DNA of 50,722 bases, taken from Ectocarpus siliculosus. Taxonomy: Eukaryota > Sar > Phaeophyceae > Ectocarpales > Ectocarpaceae. Location: the NCBI GenBank assembly GCA_000310025.1, contig FN649734.1:166855-217576 (forward strand), given 5' to 3'. Each line of letters opens with the position of its first letter. Positions within the stretch are counted from its first letter, which is position 1. A model generated the notes under the pieces. The model was given only the letters and a program-made list of their open reading frames with translations, did no database searches and had not been told where the DNA came from. The translations under genes were made by a program, and so were the position numbers. Positions 10,930 through 22,093 of the stretch are shown here, piece by piece.

Positions 10930-13900
10930 AAGGCGAAAACTGAAAGTTGGATTTGGCTATCTCCCTACTTCCAAACAGTACCCACTTTCGCTCACACTTC
11001 TACAAATCCGGAGTAACAAGCACCGTGGTTGACGATTCGCCCCAATCCGCAGATAAATTTTGTGTCTTACAATTAGATATACAAAACACAGAAATGTTGC
11101 ACCACCTCAAAAAAATACTTGCAGCACCGACGACTAGGTCATCATCCCAACAACAGCCAGGATACAGATGGTGCTACGTGGAGCAAGTGGATCAAGCCGA
11201 ACCCCTGGCAAACAGGAGTAATGGGTGGCGCTATGTAGGCCCGCGAGGGGTTATGTATCGTCGCCAGGCGGTCTTCGGTGCAGGATACCGGGTTCGTATC
11301 TCGGCCTCGTCCCATGGACCGGGATATAGATGGTTCAATATTCGCATCCAGTTGGAGGTGATCCGTCACTGGAAAATTTCCAGTCCTGGGCAAGAAGGAA
11401 GTGGCGACGCGGCCTGGTCCACCCGAGGGATGCCGATGCATGGAAGACCGCTTTTATCGACGTCGAGGGCGGTGGCCGCGGGCAGCTCGTAGTCTCAGCG
11501 GCGGATGACACCTGGCGAGCGATCCTCTGCTGGGGATCGGCGGGCAGAAGAATCGAGGTCGATCATGAAGGCATCCCGGCTTCCTTGTCGAACCTCCAGG
11601 TCCGCGCCGGTATCGACTCGCCAAGCCCTAGCTTCAGACAACTCAACATCGCGTCCTTTGGTGACAGGGTTGTGAGATACGAACCTCTGACCACGTTCGG
11701 CATGACATGGAAGAAACGACTCCCTGGTGCTTGCTTCGCTGTGCTCGTTGCGGACACCTGGCGAGACTGTCAAGTCGAACTTTTGAAACGAGATCGACGG
11801 AGATTTGGCTTCAGGGATGTCGACCCTGTAACGGGATCATTCACGATCTCGACCGGTGGTGGACGGCGAAGGGAGGGTGCCACTGAACCGCTGAGGAATG
11901 CGTTGGATGGTGACAACTACTTCCGCAACCTGTATTCAGTGCTTCTGGGTCGAGACGTGGGGAGCGAAGAGTTCGATACGTGGCTTGCGGGGGTAAGTGA
12001 ACCGCCACTCACTGCTCACCTTGCGAAACCTCGAGCAGTGGCTAAGTATGACCAAGGCGATCGTCGTCGTGTGGTCACACAGGGGCTCCGGCGACAATGT
12101 TCTTGGGCCAGTCGACGAAAAAACAAATCTCCGGCCGCCAGCATTACACGTTGGGGTTCGCGAGGGACACGTATACCGATTGGAGGTCGACGGGCCATGG
12201 AGGGACCGGTTTGGATCATCCTTGGACGTGGCCATCGAGCACAGTGTTAGAACCCAGCGAAGATTCCGTCGGGTTGCCGAGGCTGTCGAAGAGGAAGAGG
12301 AAGTGGACACCACTGGGTGTGGAAGCAGGACTTTTTTGCGTGTTGCGGACATCGAAAAAGAGATCATGTCCATGATGAGTCGATTAGACAAGGATCACGA
12401 CCCGAGGTCGGCGCAGAAGCGGAAGCGAGGAACAGACGCATCAGAATTCACGACGTGGTATTCGCCTCCGGGAACTGCTCTCGACGAATTGATGCTCCAC
12501 CTGCACATTCGCGGCATCTCATGCAGGGGGAAACTTACCAACTACAGCCATTGGGACTCCCTCACCTTACCCTCACTTGGCATCACTATCCGAACGTGGT
12601 GCGCCGCAAGCATGGGCGGGTTGGACCCGAACGACTTTCGGCCCGGTGAGGCTACCCGGTTGATTGAGCTGCAAAACGCGTTGGGTCAGCAGTTTTATCG
12701 TCGTGTCATGGACTTTAGAGTTTCGAGCCAGTACAGCCAGTCCCTCCTCGCCCTTCTCGAGATATGCTGGCGCGGACCAATCGTAGGCGCCGAGCAAGCG
12801 TCTGGGACTTCGTACGGGCCGGAAGACTGGCAGTGCGACATCAACGGGGCACACACGGCGGCCCTTTTGAGCATGGATACGGTGTCGGTGTTCGCCCACA
12901 TGGACGAAGTGCAGGAGTACGATGACCACGAAATCGAGGATTCGACGCTTTACGTCGTTCGGCTGGATGACACAGGGGACCCTGACGTGTATCTTAACGC
13001 TGATGTGACCCCAATCACGGGTCGGAACTACAAACGGTACATTCAGCAAACTCGCAGATGTGTTCGCCATCGAGTGACCCACTTTGTGAGGCCGGCAAGG
13101 ACGGTCGAAAGATGCCACATACCTTACGTGGCCAGAGAGCTGCTCACACGGGAGCTTGGGGACCCCCTCCTGGAGGGCGCCGAAAGCGCTCGCAAATGTA
13201 AGAAAGGGATGTTCGTGCGGACCAGTGGAATGTTGCAGCAGAGATATGCGGACAGGATCGATGCTGTCATGGTTACGGGCAGTGACGAGGCCTTAGCTGT
13301 GGGTGCAAAGGTCGTACCGGTCCTCGGTGAAGTCAAACATGTAACGGCCGGCCTACGCACAGGCCACAAAGAGCTGGGCTTCGAACCACTCGCTACCGGG
13401 GACGCTTACCTTTGCTTCGAAGCGAAACGAGAACTTGGTTCAGAGACGGCTTCTGGGCCTTGGGTGAAGAAATTCTCGACCAAACTCGACTGCGTGTGTT
13501 GGAGGTACGGAATGCTCTTGAATCCTGCGGCGCATCAGACTTTAGCTACCAATGTGACGCGGTATTCTTCAAGGGATCTCCCGCAGTCCAGGATGAAATG
13601 AGGCTCCGCTTTGGCCATCTGTTCAGTGGTGAGCTCAATACTCCCGGAACGCTCAAGTTTTGCCCAGCGTTGAAGAATCCACAGACCTCCGAGAGTCGCG
13701 TCTTCCATGGCATCGAAACCAAACTATCCCTGAGTGCGTTACCGCCCGCACTAAGGCAAATCCCATGCCCGCCTAAACGGGTCCTACGGGTGGTTCCGCT
13801 TTGGGATGGCATTGGGACGAGCTTCCCATCCATGGATGACACCCACAGAGCCTGGCTTTCTCTCACCAAAGACCAAAAACTACAGGTTTGGCCGGAGGTG

Positions 13901-14933
13901 TGCGAGACGGAGTCACCAGCAACCCTTGAACGACTACTACGTGCGCTGAAGTTCGAGGAGGAAAGGATCGTTTGCGCGGTGACCGGGGAGCATGGGGGAG
14001 CGGGGAAGAGTTACTGCGCAACCCGTGCTGCAACGGCCATCTTCAAAACTGGGCTTGTCGTAACCCCCACCAATAGTTTGAGAACGTCCTTCACAGACAT
14101 GCCACGTGGGTGGAGTGTAAAGACCGCCGACCACCAGCTCGGTTTCTATCTGGGGGATGATTCTCACGTGAAGAAAACGGCCGGGTCGATACGAACGCTC
14201 AAGGTTGACGTGATCATCATTGAAGAAGCTGCGTATATGCCTCTCCGGACACTAAGCATGATATTGGCTGCTGCCCAGGTTTGGATGCAGGAGCTCGACT
14301 TATCACCATAGCCCGTCAGATTTTCACCTCGCGTACACTAGAGAATGCGCTCGATTCCATGCCTTCCGAGGTTTGTTGGGGTGCAACGAACTCGGTGGCT
14401 GGGATGGGCTGGGGTGTCAGACGGTTGTCGGTGCACAATACAGGGACCTCGGGAACCCGGGCAAGATACACAAGAACCACATGTACAATGTCATCCGATC
14501 ATCGGCAGATGAGGTCGTTGTCGCAAGTGCATTTGACGATGGTGCTAGTCTTGAGGAAACTTCACTCTGTCGAGCGGAGGCAGAAAATTTGTTCGATCCC
14601 CCAGGAGCATGTACCGTGCACGCTGTCCAAGGCCGTACAGTGGAAGGGAGGTTGATCATACATCAGGCGCGGCACTTTTACGCTGACGTCCACTGGCTGT
14701 ACACGGCTGTAAGTCCCACTAATGATACATCAGACCACCAATCTCCCATCCCGCTCTACCGTTGTGTTGTTGTGCGGACCGGGCAATTTGCTACACGGAG
14801 AGGGAAGGTTGATACCATGATTGCCTTTGATTCAATCAAAGCCAAATGCAGTGGCATTGTTTCCCGAATGTTTCACTGTTGCCCTCCGCGTATGCGACAA
14901 ATCTACAAGTTGAACGCTTCAAACAAAATTTGA
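10930..14933 (+). pseudogene. Broken replication-type gene: B-family polymerase-like motifs plus SF1 helicase
   Basis: Coding character runs for 4 kb but alternates between two frames: about 10947-11340, 11330-11992, about 12000-13430, about 13412-14275 and 14290-14933. Superfamily-1 helicase features are clear: Walker A GEHGGAGKS (13985-14011), VVTPTN as motif Ia, DVIIIEEAAY as Walker B (from 14207), HLAYTRE as motif IV (14325-14345) and TVHAVQGRT...LYTAVS as motifs V-VI (14616-14714). Weaker hints of a polymerase palm lie upstream: D-I-N-G-A-H at 12837, K-G-M-F-V-R-T-S-G-M-L near 13200 and C-D-A-V-F-F at 13553. The region between motifs II and IV lacks the expected GDxxQ, and motif VI has Pro (14715) in place of Arg. 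The switch near 11993 coincides with a GTAAGT donor and a CAG at 12038, so one tiny intron is possible. Probably a relic of a viral or transposon replicase; the exact family is unknown. Confidence 0.65.
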
Positions 14934-15136
14934 TCAACCCCCAGCGATCGCGTTTCAACCGAAGAGTTCGGAATCCAACGCTAAAACCACCAACAATCAA
15001 AGACATATCACATCCAATCGGATGGTGATCGTAAATCCACGTTCAAAAACCATTCCCCGTTGAGGACACAAAAACTGAATCTATCTGAAATCTAAATGGA
15101 ACAATTTTGACTCAATAAAAATCACTTCTCAGACGA

Positions 15137-15534
15137 CTACAGGGAGGGACATTCTCGATTTCCTGGTGTAAACGCACACGTACATTTTTTTGTGGACCAC
15201 ATCACCTCGAATGCAGCTAGGTAGGTGCCGAAATCCCACATTTTCGACATCACAGAGAAGCTCCGAGTGATGGTCTCGTAGCAACAAATGCTTCTTCTGT
15301 GGGAGTGTGTTACAACAAATATATACCACTTCATACCTGGTACACCTTTCGCATCGAACTATCAAACCCGTGCTCTTCTGAGAACAAAACACGCCGTAGA
15401 ACACAGGCACCCGACAACCCCCCCTCCCCAGGGCTTGTGACAGCAATCTGTACTCGCGTGTCACCGTCTAACACCCACATCCTATTGGGGTGGTGATCGC
15501 GATACCACCAAACAACCTCTCTCAATGAGGACAT
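15137..15534 (-). CDS. Two exon-like segments of an unidentified gene
   Basis: On the minus strand, an ATG at 15532-15534 opens about 65 codons with balanced composition (MSSLREVVWWYRD, VLDGDTRVQIAV, FSEEHGFDSS). They end at a donor-like GTGTAC or GTATGA near 15330-15345. A second open segment at about 15205-15300 follows a CACAG acceptor and includes RSICCYETITRSFSVM, ending at a GTGATG donor-like site. The phases were not fully reconciled. No family is recognised. It may be the start of the gene to its left or a fragment. Confidence 0.3.
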
Positions 15535-15607
15535 ATCCCCGCCGGATCTGCTGACTAAAACTCCATGGAAGTAACAGAAAAAAGATTATGGAAAACGACA
15601 AAAAACT

Positions 15608-15611
<4 letters not shown>

Positions 15612-15682
<71 letters not shown>
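15612..15682. repeat. (CT)n dinucleotide microsatellite
   Basis: About 34 uninterrupted CT units. Confidence 0.97.
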
Positions 15683-15683
<1 letters not shown>

Positions 15684-15739
15684 TCTCTCTGTATTTCTCT
15701 CTACCCCACGTCCGGAACAAAACTAGCGGGGTGTATGGT

Positions 15740-17256
15740 TCAACGGCTATACAGGCAACCAAATGCTTGTTTTTCTAACTTGGCATCGGCAGCAATTGCT
15801 ACCGCTCGAATATGATTCATTGTGGCTGCATGAATAGAAGCCACGGCTAGTGCCTGGACGAAACTCTTCGAAATGGACACACCGCGTCGTCTTCGGTTCT
15901 CACGACGCATCCAATATGTAACTATCACAGATATAAAAGTAATGAGGGTATCTTACATTCCTGAAAAGCATCATTTACACTCTGGAAACTCACTACTTCT
16001 GCGCCCTCTTCTTGTCGCTGCCCTTCTGTTGTGCCCCGTTGTGGCGTTGGTTGTGCGTGATCTGTTGCACGACCCTCCCAGTCGAGACGTACCGATACGC
16101 CCATGGGCATAGTCGCCACGATCCCTTGACCCTCTCAACGAGGACAACACCTCCGATTTGGCACCTAGGGTGCTTCCCGCCGTAGCTGTTGCTGTTGTGG
16201 ACGGGGAGGATGAGATTGTCGTGGTCGTCAAGCGTCCACGAGAATCTGTCGGAGTTTGTCACTCCCGCCTCTCCGAACTTGGGTGCGTTGCACCCGTCCG
16301 TGGTGATTGGCCCTCTCCCGAAACCGTTTTCACCGGCAAACAGTTGCTTGAGCTTCCCGGCGAGACCCTTGCCATCCGCACCCAAACCAAAGCAAAAGCC
16401 ATAGGCTCTAGCAGGGCTGGGCGCGCCGGGGATGGCCCTGCGCGCGGTGGCCGCTGCACTGTTAGTGGGGGCGCTTCCCACCTGGTTCGCCCCTGTTCCC
16501 AAGGTCGCACCTTTTCCACGCGTTGACGACAGTATCCGACGGGAGGAAAAGAAAAGGTGATCATGCTATTGCGAAGCGTGGGATCACATACGTACAATTC
16601 GGGCACACTAAATGTTACTACATACTCAGGAGTACTAAAGAAATAGCGATGGACCTCGATGCGTCGGGCTACCCCAGTGGCATTTTTTCCCTTTTGTAAC
16701 ACCCTCTGGAAGTTCCAAACGCCCACAGACTTGCGGACGCACACGAAGTACAATAGCAGGCGAGTGGACGCATTCGACGCAACAACATCCTTGCATTCAA
16801 CGGGTCAGACGCACTCAACCGTATCAACACAACCAGTGGAGCATGGAGCGGGGATGAGTTGGTTTGCGTCGGGTGAACTATCGTATCATGAAAGGCGGGG
16901 GCGGGTCGGAATGGAACGGGCGTAGAGAATGAAAGAACAACAATAACACGCAGACAGAAACGCCTGCAACGAACACGACGGGCGGGGGGAATAGGTTCAA
17001 TCCAACCATGCACCAGTTGCTCGCTCTTAAGGCATCGCGTTCTGCTCGATCGACTACTGTCACATAAGCAGAAATATGAAATAAGGTCAAACAGCACGCT
17101 TGGCGGCATTATAATCTACTTCGCGAGAAACTTCATTCACAGGGTCCATCGCACGCCTTGCTATCGGCATACAAGGGAGCGGGGATGCCTTCGTTGCGTC
17201 GGGTGAAAAGAACACAGTGAAAGAGAGGGTGGAAAATGACTCGTCAATTGCCAGGC

Positions 17257-17301
<45 letters not shown>

Positions 17302-19331
17302 AACGCACTCGTACGACTTTCCCTTGAGCTTACCGCCGGTGGATTGGTCCTGCCTCGCCTTCACGACGAGCTTGCGCCTCTTGATCGCAACGACGAGGTG
17401 TCCCTGCGCTGCTGCTTGTTCTTCCGCTGTGTAAGCGGCCTCCACGGCTGCCTCGGCGGCCACCTCTCGCGCCCGTGCGCCCTCCACGGTGGCGTTTGCC
17501 GTCATGCCGAAATTGCTCTTCGGGCCGTTGACTTTGCCTATTATCGCACACGTGCGTACAGCAAGAGTTCGACCAAAAGGGAGCGGTCTTACCGGGGGTT
17601 ACAATCGCTGACGTGCACACCGGGCGCGTCGGTGCACATGGCAGATGATACGAACGGGAAATAACTAGCCTGAGGCAACGACGACCACAACCACCATAAC
17701 AACAACAACAATAACAGCAACAACAAACAAACAAAATACCAGACAACCACAACATAAATAACACTGCTTACCCTTTGCCGAGGGGGTCGAGAAGTCGCCT
17801 GATCGCCCCACCTCCATTTGGTTGGCGCCCTTCCGGTCATGCTCCTTGAGGTTCTTGTAGCCTGCGAAGCACCAGTTGTGCGTCATGAACACCACAAAAC
17901 CGGGTCCAGACCAGCAGTACTCCCAGTTGTCGATGACGGTGACAAGCCACACCCAGGGATTCCCGCCACGTGTGGTCCCCTCCTTGGTCCGTACGAGGGA
18001 CAGCCCTCGGCCTTGCACCCAGGCCAGCCCGACCACATTCTTGTTCAGCCAGGACCCCTTCTTGAACAATGTTTCACTGAGGCGCCGAAAGAATATTTTA
18101 AAAATGAAAGTAGTTCAGACAAGGTTGGAGTGCTACCTGCTGGTGTTGCATGCATGCGTCGAAATGAGTGGGAGTATTACCAAACCTCGAAAATACACAT
18201 GGGGATAGGCCACGCTTTGCTTTTCGAAAATACCCAAGGGGATTCAGACCTGCGGGCTGCAAGCACCGCCGCATCGTTGAGGCGGACGAACATCCTTTTT
18301 TCTTCCACGGTGTTGGCGGCCACCTCGGGAGTCTTCAGTCGCACATCTTCCTCTGAGTCGATCGCAAGTAGTTTGCGAGCCCCGTTTTGTGCCCCGCCGA
18401 TGGTGCCTCGGTTGAAAGTCAACAAACTCTTGGGGTCTGACTCAAATCCCCTAGCACCGTAGTCTACGTTCACCCCTCTCCCAGTGTCACTTGCTACCCT
18501 AACTCCGATCTTGGACAGCGCGTTGCCCGTCTCGTCGATGAAGAGCGACGAGCGCTGGAAGAGTTCACCCTCGGTAAACGTAGCCTTCATCTCGGCGTCC
18601 ATCTTCCGCTGCTTTGCTGGAGTCTGCCAGCGAAAAAAGCTAGAGAGCGCGAGGAACTTGTGAAGACCATCACCGTAGGGCTGCTTCGTCTCGAGGATAG
18701 CGCTGATGGCGTCTTCTTCAGTGGCGTACTGAACGCTACCAGCGCCGTTCCGGTCGGGAAGGACACCCTCGTGAGGGTCGCTCTCGATACCGTCTTTCGC
18801 CTCCCGACCGTAAGGCCCTTGGTACAAATCAACGGCCTCGGTGTAGAGGGTCTTCTCGATGACCATGACCAGGTCCCCCTTGCCCTTGCTCGATCCGCTC
18901 CTCACCGCGACATGACCGGGCCTTCGGGGCAGCTCCGCCACGAAGGACGTGTGAGCCTCGACGCTCGTGTCAGGGGCGGAGACGCGAGAGGTGGAGAACA
19001 CCGTGGGTGTCCACTGCGGGGAACATCGGAAAATGAAGGGAGGGGAGGCGGCAACGTTTTCAAAATGAAGCATGGTGCTGATAACTTGCTGGTCGAATGC
19101 GCTTGCCATCCAATCTGGTAGAGCCGTCAAGCGAAAACAACCATCATCGGCGTCCCTGACTGGGGCGGATCGTCCCTTCCGCTGTACAGTAGTACTCACG
19201 TTCAAGGGTTCCTCCTCGTCGAGGTCTTCGACCTTCACCGCATCGACAAACGCTGAGTCCTGGAGGAAGCCCAACAACCCTTTGCCCTCATCGGCGCGAC
19301 CACGTTTTTTCGACTGTTGCAAGCGTGGCAT
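15740..19331 (-). CDS. Unidentified multi-exon gene, possibly nuclear protein
   Basis: The first exon begins at the ATG 19329-19331 (MPRLQQSKKRGRADEG, a basic cluster like a nuclear signal) and stays open for about 365 codons to a donor near 18234-18245. Later coding-like segments are about 17772-18076 (tryptophan-rich, including VTVIDNWEYCW and VVFMTHNWCF), 17600-17670, 17330-17540 (Ala/Glu-rich helix ending in IKRRKLVVKARQ), 16575-16735 (GVWNFQRVLQKGKN), 15993-16502 (FSWTLDDHDNLILPVHN) and perhaps 15740-15905. Many borders have GTAAG-type donors and CAG acceptors, but not every phase was reconciled, so the internal structure is provisional. No known domain was recognised; a lineage-specific protein is likely. 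Confidence 0.55.
17257..17302. repeat. (CAA)n trinucleotide repeat
   Basis: About 15 CAA/ACA units in an intron of the minus-strand gene at 15740-19331. Confidence 0.9.
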
Positions 19332-19509
19332 CGAGAGGCGTACAACACCGTCGACAGCGGAGCGCGAGAAAGGCGGCCTTTGGGGGGTCAATGGCGTGTT
19401 TCCTGGTAGGTTGTCATGATTTGCTCCCTCCTTTTCACCGATGCATCACATAAATACTTTGCGTCTTCATCGCTACAGGCGGAAAAGAGGGAGCACGGTA
19501 CTGACCCCA

Positions 19510-20690
19510 GAGCAACTAACTTGACGCACGGAACAGAGGGAAATCGTGCTTGAAATGATCGCGGAGCAAAGTCGACAAAAGGGGGCGTTCCAACTTGTAC
19601 CCGCGAATTCGTTCATCAGTGCATGGATGTGCTTGCCGGGAAGACCCGTCACCAAATTTGAACGAGAGCGTCCACCTTAAACTTTCTCGGAAAAGCGATC
19701 ACCTCCGTTGACGATGCTGCTGCAGATTCGTATGCACAGCGGCTGTTCGAAGGCAGCGTGCTCGACGCGTCGCCCGATGTTCGTGAGCCTCGGGGACGGC
19801 TGATGCCCTGGCATATGGAACTTGGGTGCGCCAAGACGATCCCGTGGGAAGTAAATCGATAAACTACAGAACATCTGTGGTCGATATCACAGCGAACGCC
19901 TACCGGGGTGTAGGTGACCGGGTACGGTGTGATCGATCGTTATCCGGAGCTTCGGGTGTTGTTGGATGGTGCCATCAAGCGGAAGGCTACACAGATGGTG
20001 GTGAAGAGAGTCCGAACGACGCACCACTCATCTAACAAAGTGGATCAAATGGATAGTGCATGGATCTAGTGCGGGGAGGAGCATCTCCTTTCAAAGTAAC
20101 ACGGCTGTGCTATGGATGTCTGTAGCCTCTACTGCTGTATCTCCAAATACGTACCTCGAAAAAGCTGAAGAGCCTGGATGTGCCCTCGGCGGACTTTTTC
20201 AGCGCGGCCTGGGAGTACTTCTTCCTCATCGTTCTTTCTGCAAGATTTGTCAAACAAAAACCAGGCGAACAGTGAAGGCGTAGAGGTGAGAGGTTGTTTC
20301 GAGGTAATGTACACGGGGATCGGTGTCTCGGCCGATTTGACAACGCCTTGTTCCGCGTTTATGCTAACGTTAGGGACGACGCTGAGCTGCCCTAGAGTCT
20401 GCGTCGTGAACTCTTGCCCCCAACAATGTACTTCTCACACATGGGTGCTTGGCGGTTCCCTTTTTGGGTGCGGACGCGTTGCCAGCAAACGCCGTCCCCA
20501 TGTATAACGTATAGAAGTATACGGCAGTACAACAAGTCACACAGAGGTGACCGTATTATCAAGTAGACCGTGCTGAATGGGCAATCTGAGTCTTCTCTCG
20601 AAAATCTCTCGCCGATCATGAGGCTCAGGGATGCGGGTGGCATCCGCCCTAGAGAGTATTTGGTTCACAGGCTACAGCAGTTTAGTCTAC
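19510..20690 (+). CDS. Series of exon-like segments of an unidentified gene
   Basis: On the plus strand several open segments have natural composition and lie behind plausible splice sites. They are about 19530-19680 (REIVLEMIAEQ, FQLVPANSFISAW), 19676-19850 (KAITSVDDAAADSYAQRLF, MPWHMELGCAKTIPWE, then a GTAAAT donor), 19911-20050 (VIDRYPELRVLLDGAIKRK after a TAG acceptor), 20160-20270 (SLDVPSADFFSAAWEYFF), 20337-20395 (FDNALFRVYANVRDD) and 20585-20690 (SSLENLSPIMRLRDAGG). The first segment faintly recalls a DUSP-like fold or a transposase, but neither can be supported. No start codon or complete phase chain was established. Confidence 0.35.
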
Positions 20691-20699
20691 TGTAGAAGG

Positions 20700-21630
20700 A
20701 TCAAAAGAGGGAGCAGACTCGCTCTCTGGTCACGGGTCGTTCGGAGGAGAGAACATACGTACACGTCGGGGCACGTGGAAGGCTCTCCCCTCGCCCCCAC
20801 CAAGCTACACTGGAGTCCACATGGCTTCTCATGCGGCCGTGTATACATACGTCGAGTTGAATTTGCATACGTCGATTTGAATTTGGCGAGGCCGAAAAGC
20901 TAACGGCTGAAGATTTGAATTTGGACCTAGAAGAGACACAAAAAGGCCCACCAATCACTCGAATCGTCGCAATTCTTCACTTACGGTGCTTCGGCGAGGA
21001 TGTGTGGACGCACGCTTGGTCGTTCCCTTCGAGTGATGGGGAGCCAAGTTGAATTGAATAGGGGAAGAGGCAGGAGGCAGCACAGAGCAGCAGTCTCCAA
21101 AAAAGGGTTCTGTTTATGAAAAGGGTTCTGTTTGTGGTTCGGGCGAACCCTTTTTGAAACGCCTCCCTAGATGATGCACTGCGTTCGAGTTTTGATCCAC
21201 TCGCGGTTATACGGACAGCCTGGTCTGCTCCACATAGCACTACCGGTGGCTGCTGCTGGTGGTGGAAGGTTGTGGTGGCACAGTAGCAGTTGAAGACGAC
21301 CGTGCCGTCTTGTTGACACGTGCCAACACATCTTTTCTCGCAAAGCTTTCCATTCGAGCATCCTCAGTGCATGGTGGTGCTGGTGCCACCGATCTGTCGT
21401 CGATGTAAGGGCGCCATATAAGAGTAGCACAAGAAGGGGGTCGGAGATGCACGGTCGACCGTCAACAGACAAGCGTGTCCGATGCTTGTTGGTTGATTGA
21501 ATGGTACGGTTGGGAAGAAGGGAGTTGACCAAAACCAAACTTCATTTTTGTCTCCTTTCGCTTCGTCCGTCGCGTAGACTATAGCTTTGTCGTGCATGCC
21601 TCAATGATGGAGAGATAGATCTATCTATGT
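20700..21630. other. Region without a supported gene
   Basis: Contains short direct repeats only: a GTCGA-TTTGAATTTG motif twice at about 20850-20885 and an AAAAGGGTTCTGTTT motif twice at about 21100-21135. No reading frame with coding character. Confidence 0.45.
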
Positions 21631-21631
21631 T

Positions 21632-21952
21632 TTGTCACCCCTGCTCCAATCCTGAGAGCCCTTCCTTGTTTGGTTGGGTGGTTCCCGAGAGGGAGCGTGA
21701 CTGCTGGGATCATCACTGGTGATGGTGGGAAACATGTTTATTTTTGAGGGACGGTGATGGCTGGTACCTCTTGGCTGCCGTGTGAGGTCATCGGTCAGTC
21801 ATCCACGGCAAATTTGAAAATTTGAAAATTTTAAATCTCATGACCGTGGATGACGTCATCGGTCGATCACGGAGTTTTCGCCTTTCTTTGGAACGGTCCT
21901 TAAAAAAAAATGGCCAATCAATTAATTGCGGGCACCTTTTCTCTCTCTCTAC
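21632..21952 (-). mobile_element. Solo full-length copy of the array element, inverted
   Basis: On the minus strand this reads GA-run, AAAAGGTGCCCGCAATTAATTGATTGGCC, GGACCGTTCCAAAGAAAGGC, a TGACGTCATCCACGG block, an AT-rich spacer, CCGTGGATGACTGACC, CCCAACCAAACAAGGAAGG, and the end GGAGCAGGGGTGACAAAAC. It therefore defines an element of about 320 bp with one L and one R module. The CCGTGGATGAC arms face each other and would form a stem around the AT-rich loop. There is no coding capacity. Confidence 0.88.
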
Positions 21953-22093
21953 AATGTATGTAGTACTTATAAGTCGTGCGCATATCCTAGGAGAGCAGGC
22001 ACGTGCTTCTCAGCAATTACTTCCACCAACAACACCCATCCACCACCATACTTTAGCGAATCATTCTTAATTACTGATGAATGCATACACACG

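Noticed and set aside
14281-14655. A plus-strand frame through 14281-14655 as the continuation of the helicase gene
   Set aside because: The alternative frame supplies HLAYTRE and later VHAVQGRT motifs in the expected order, while this frame has none.
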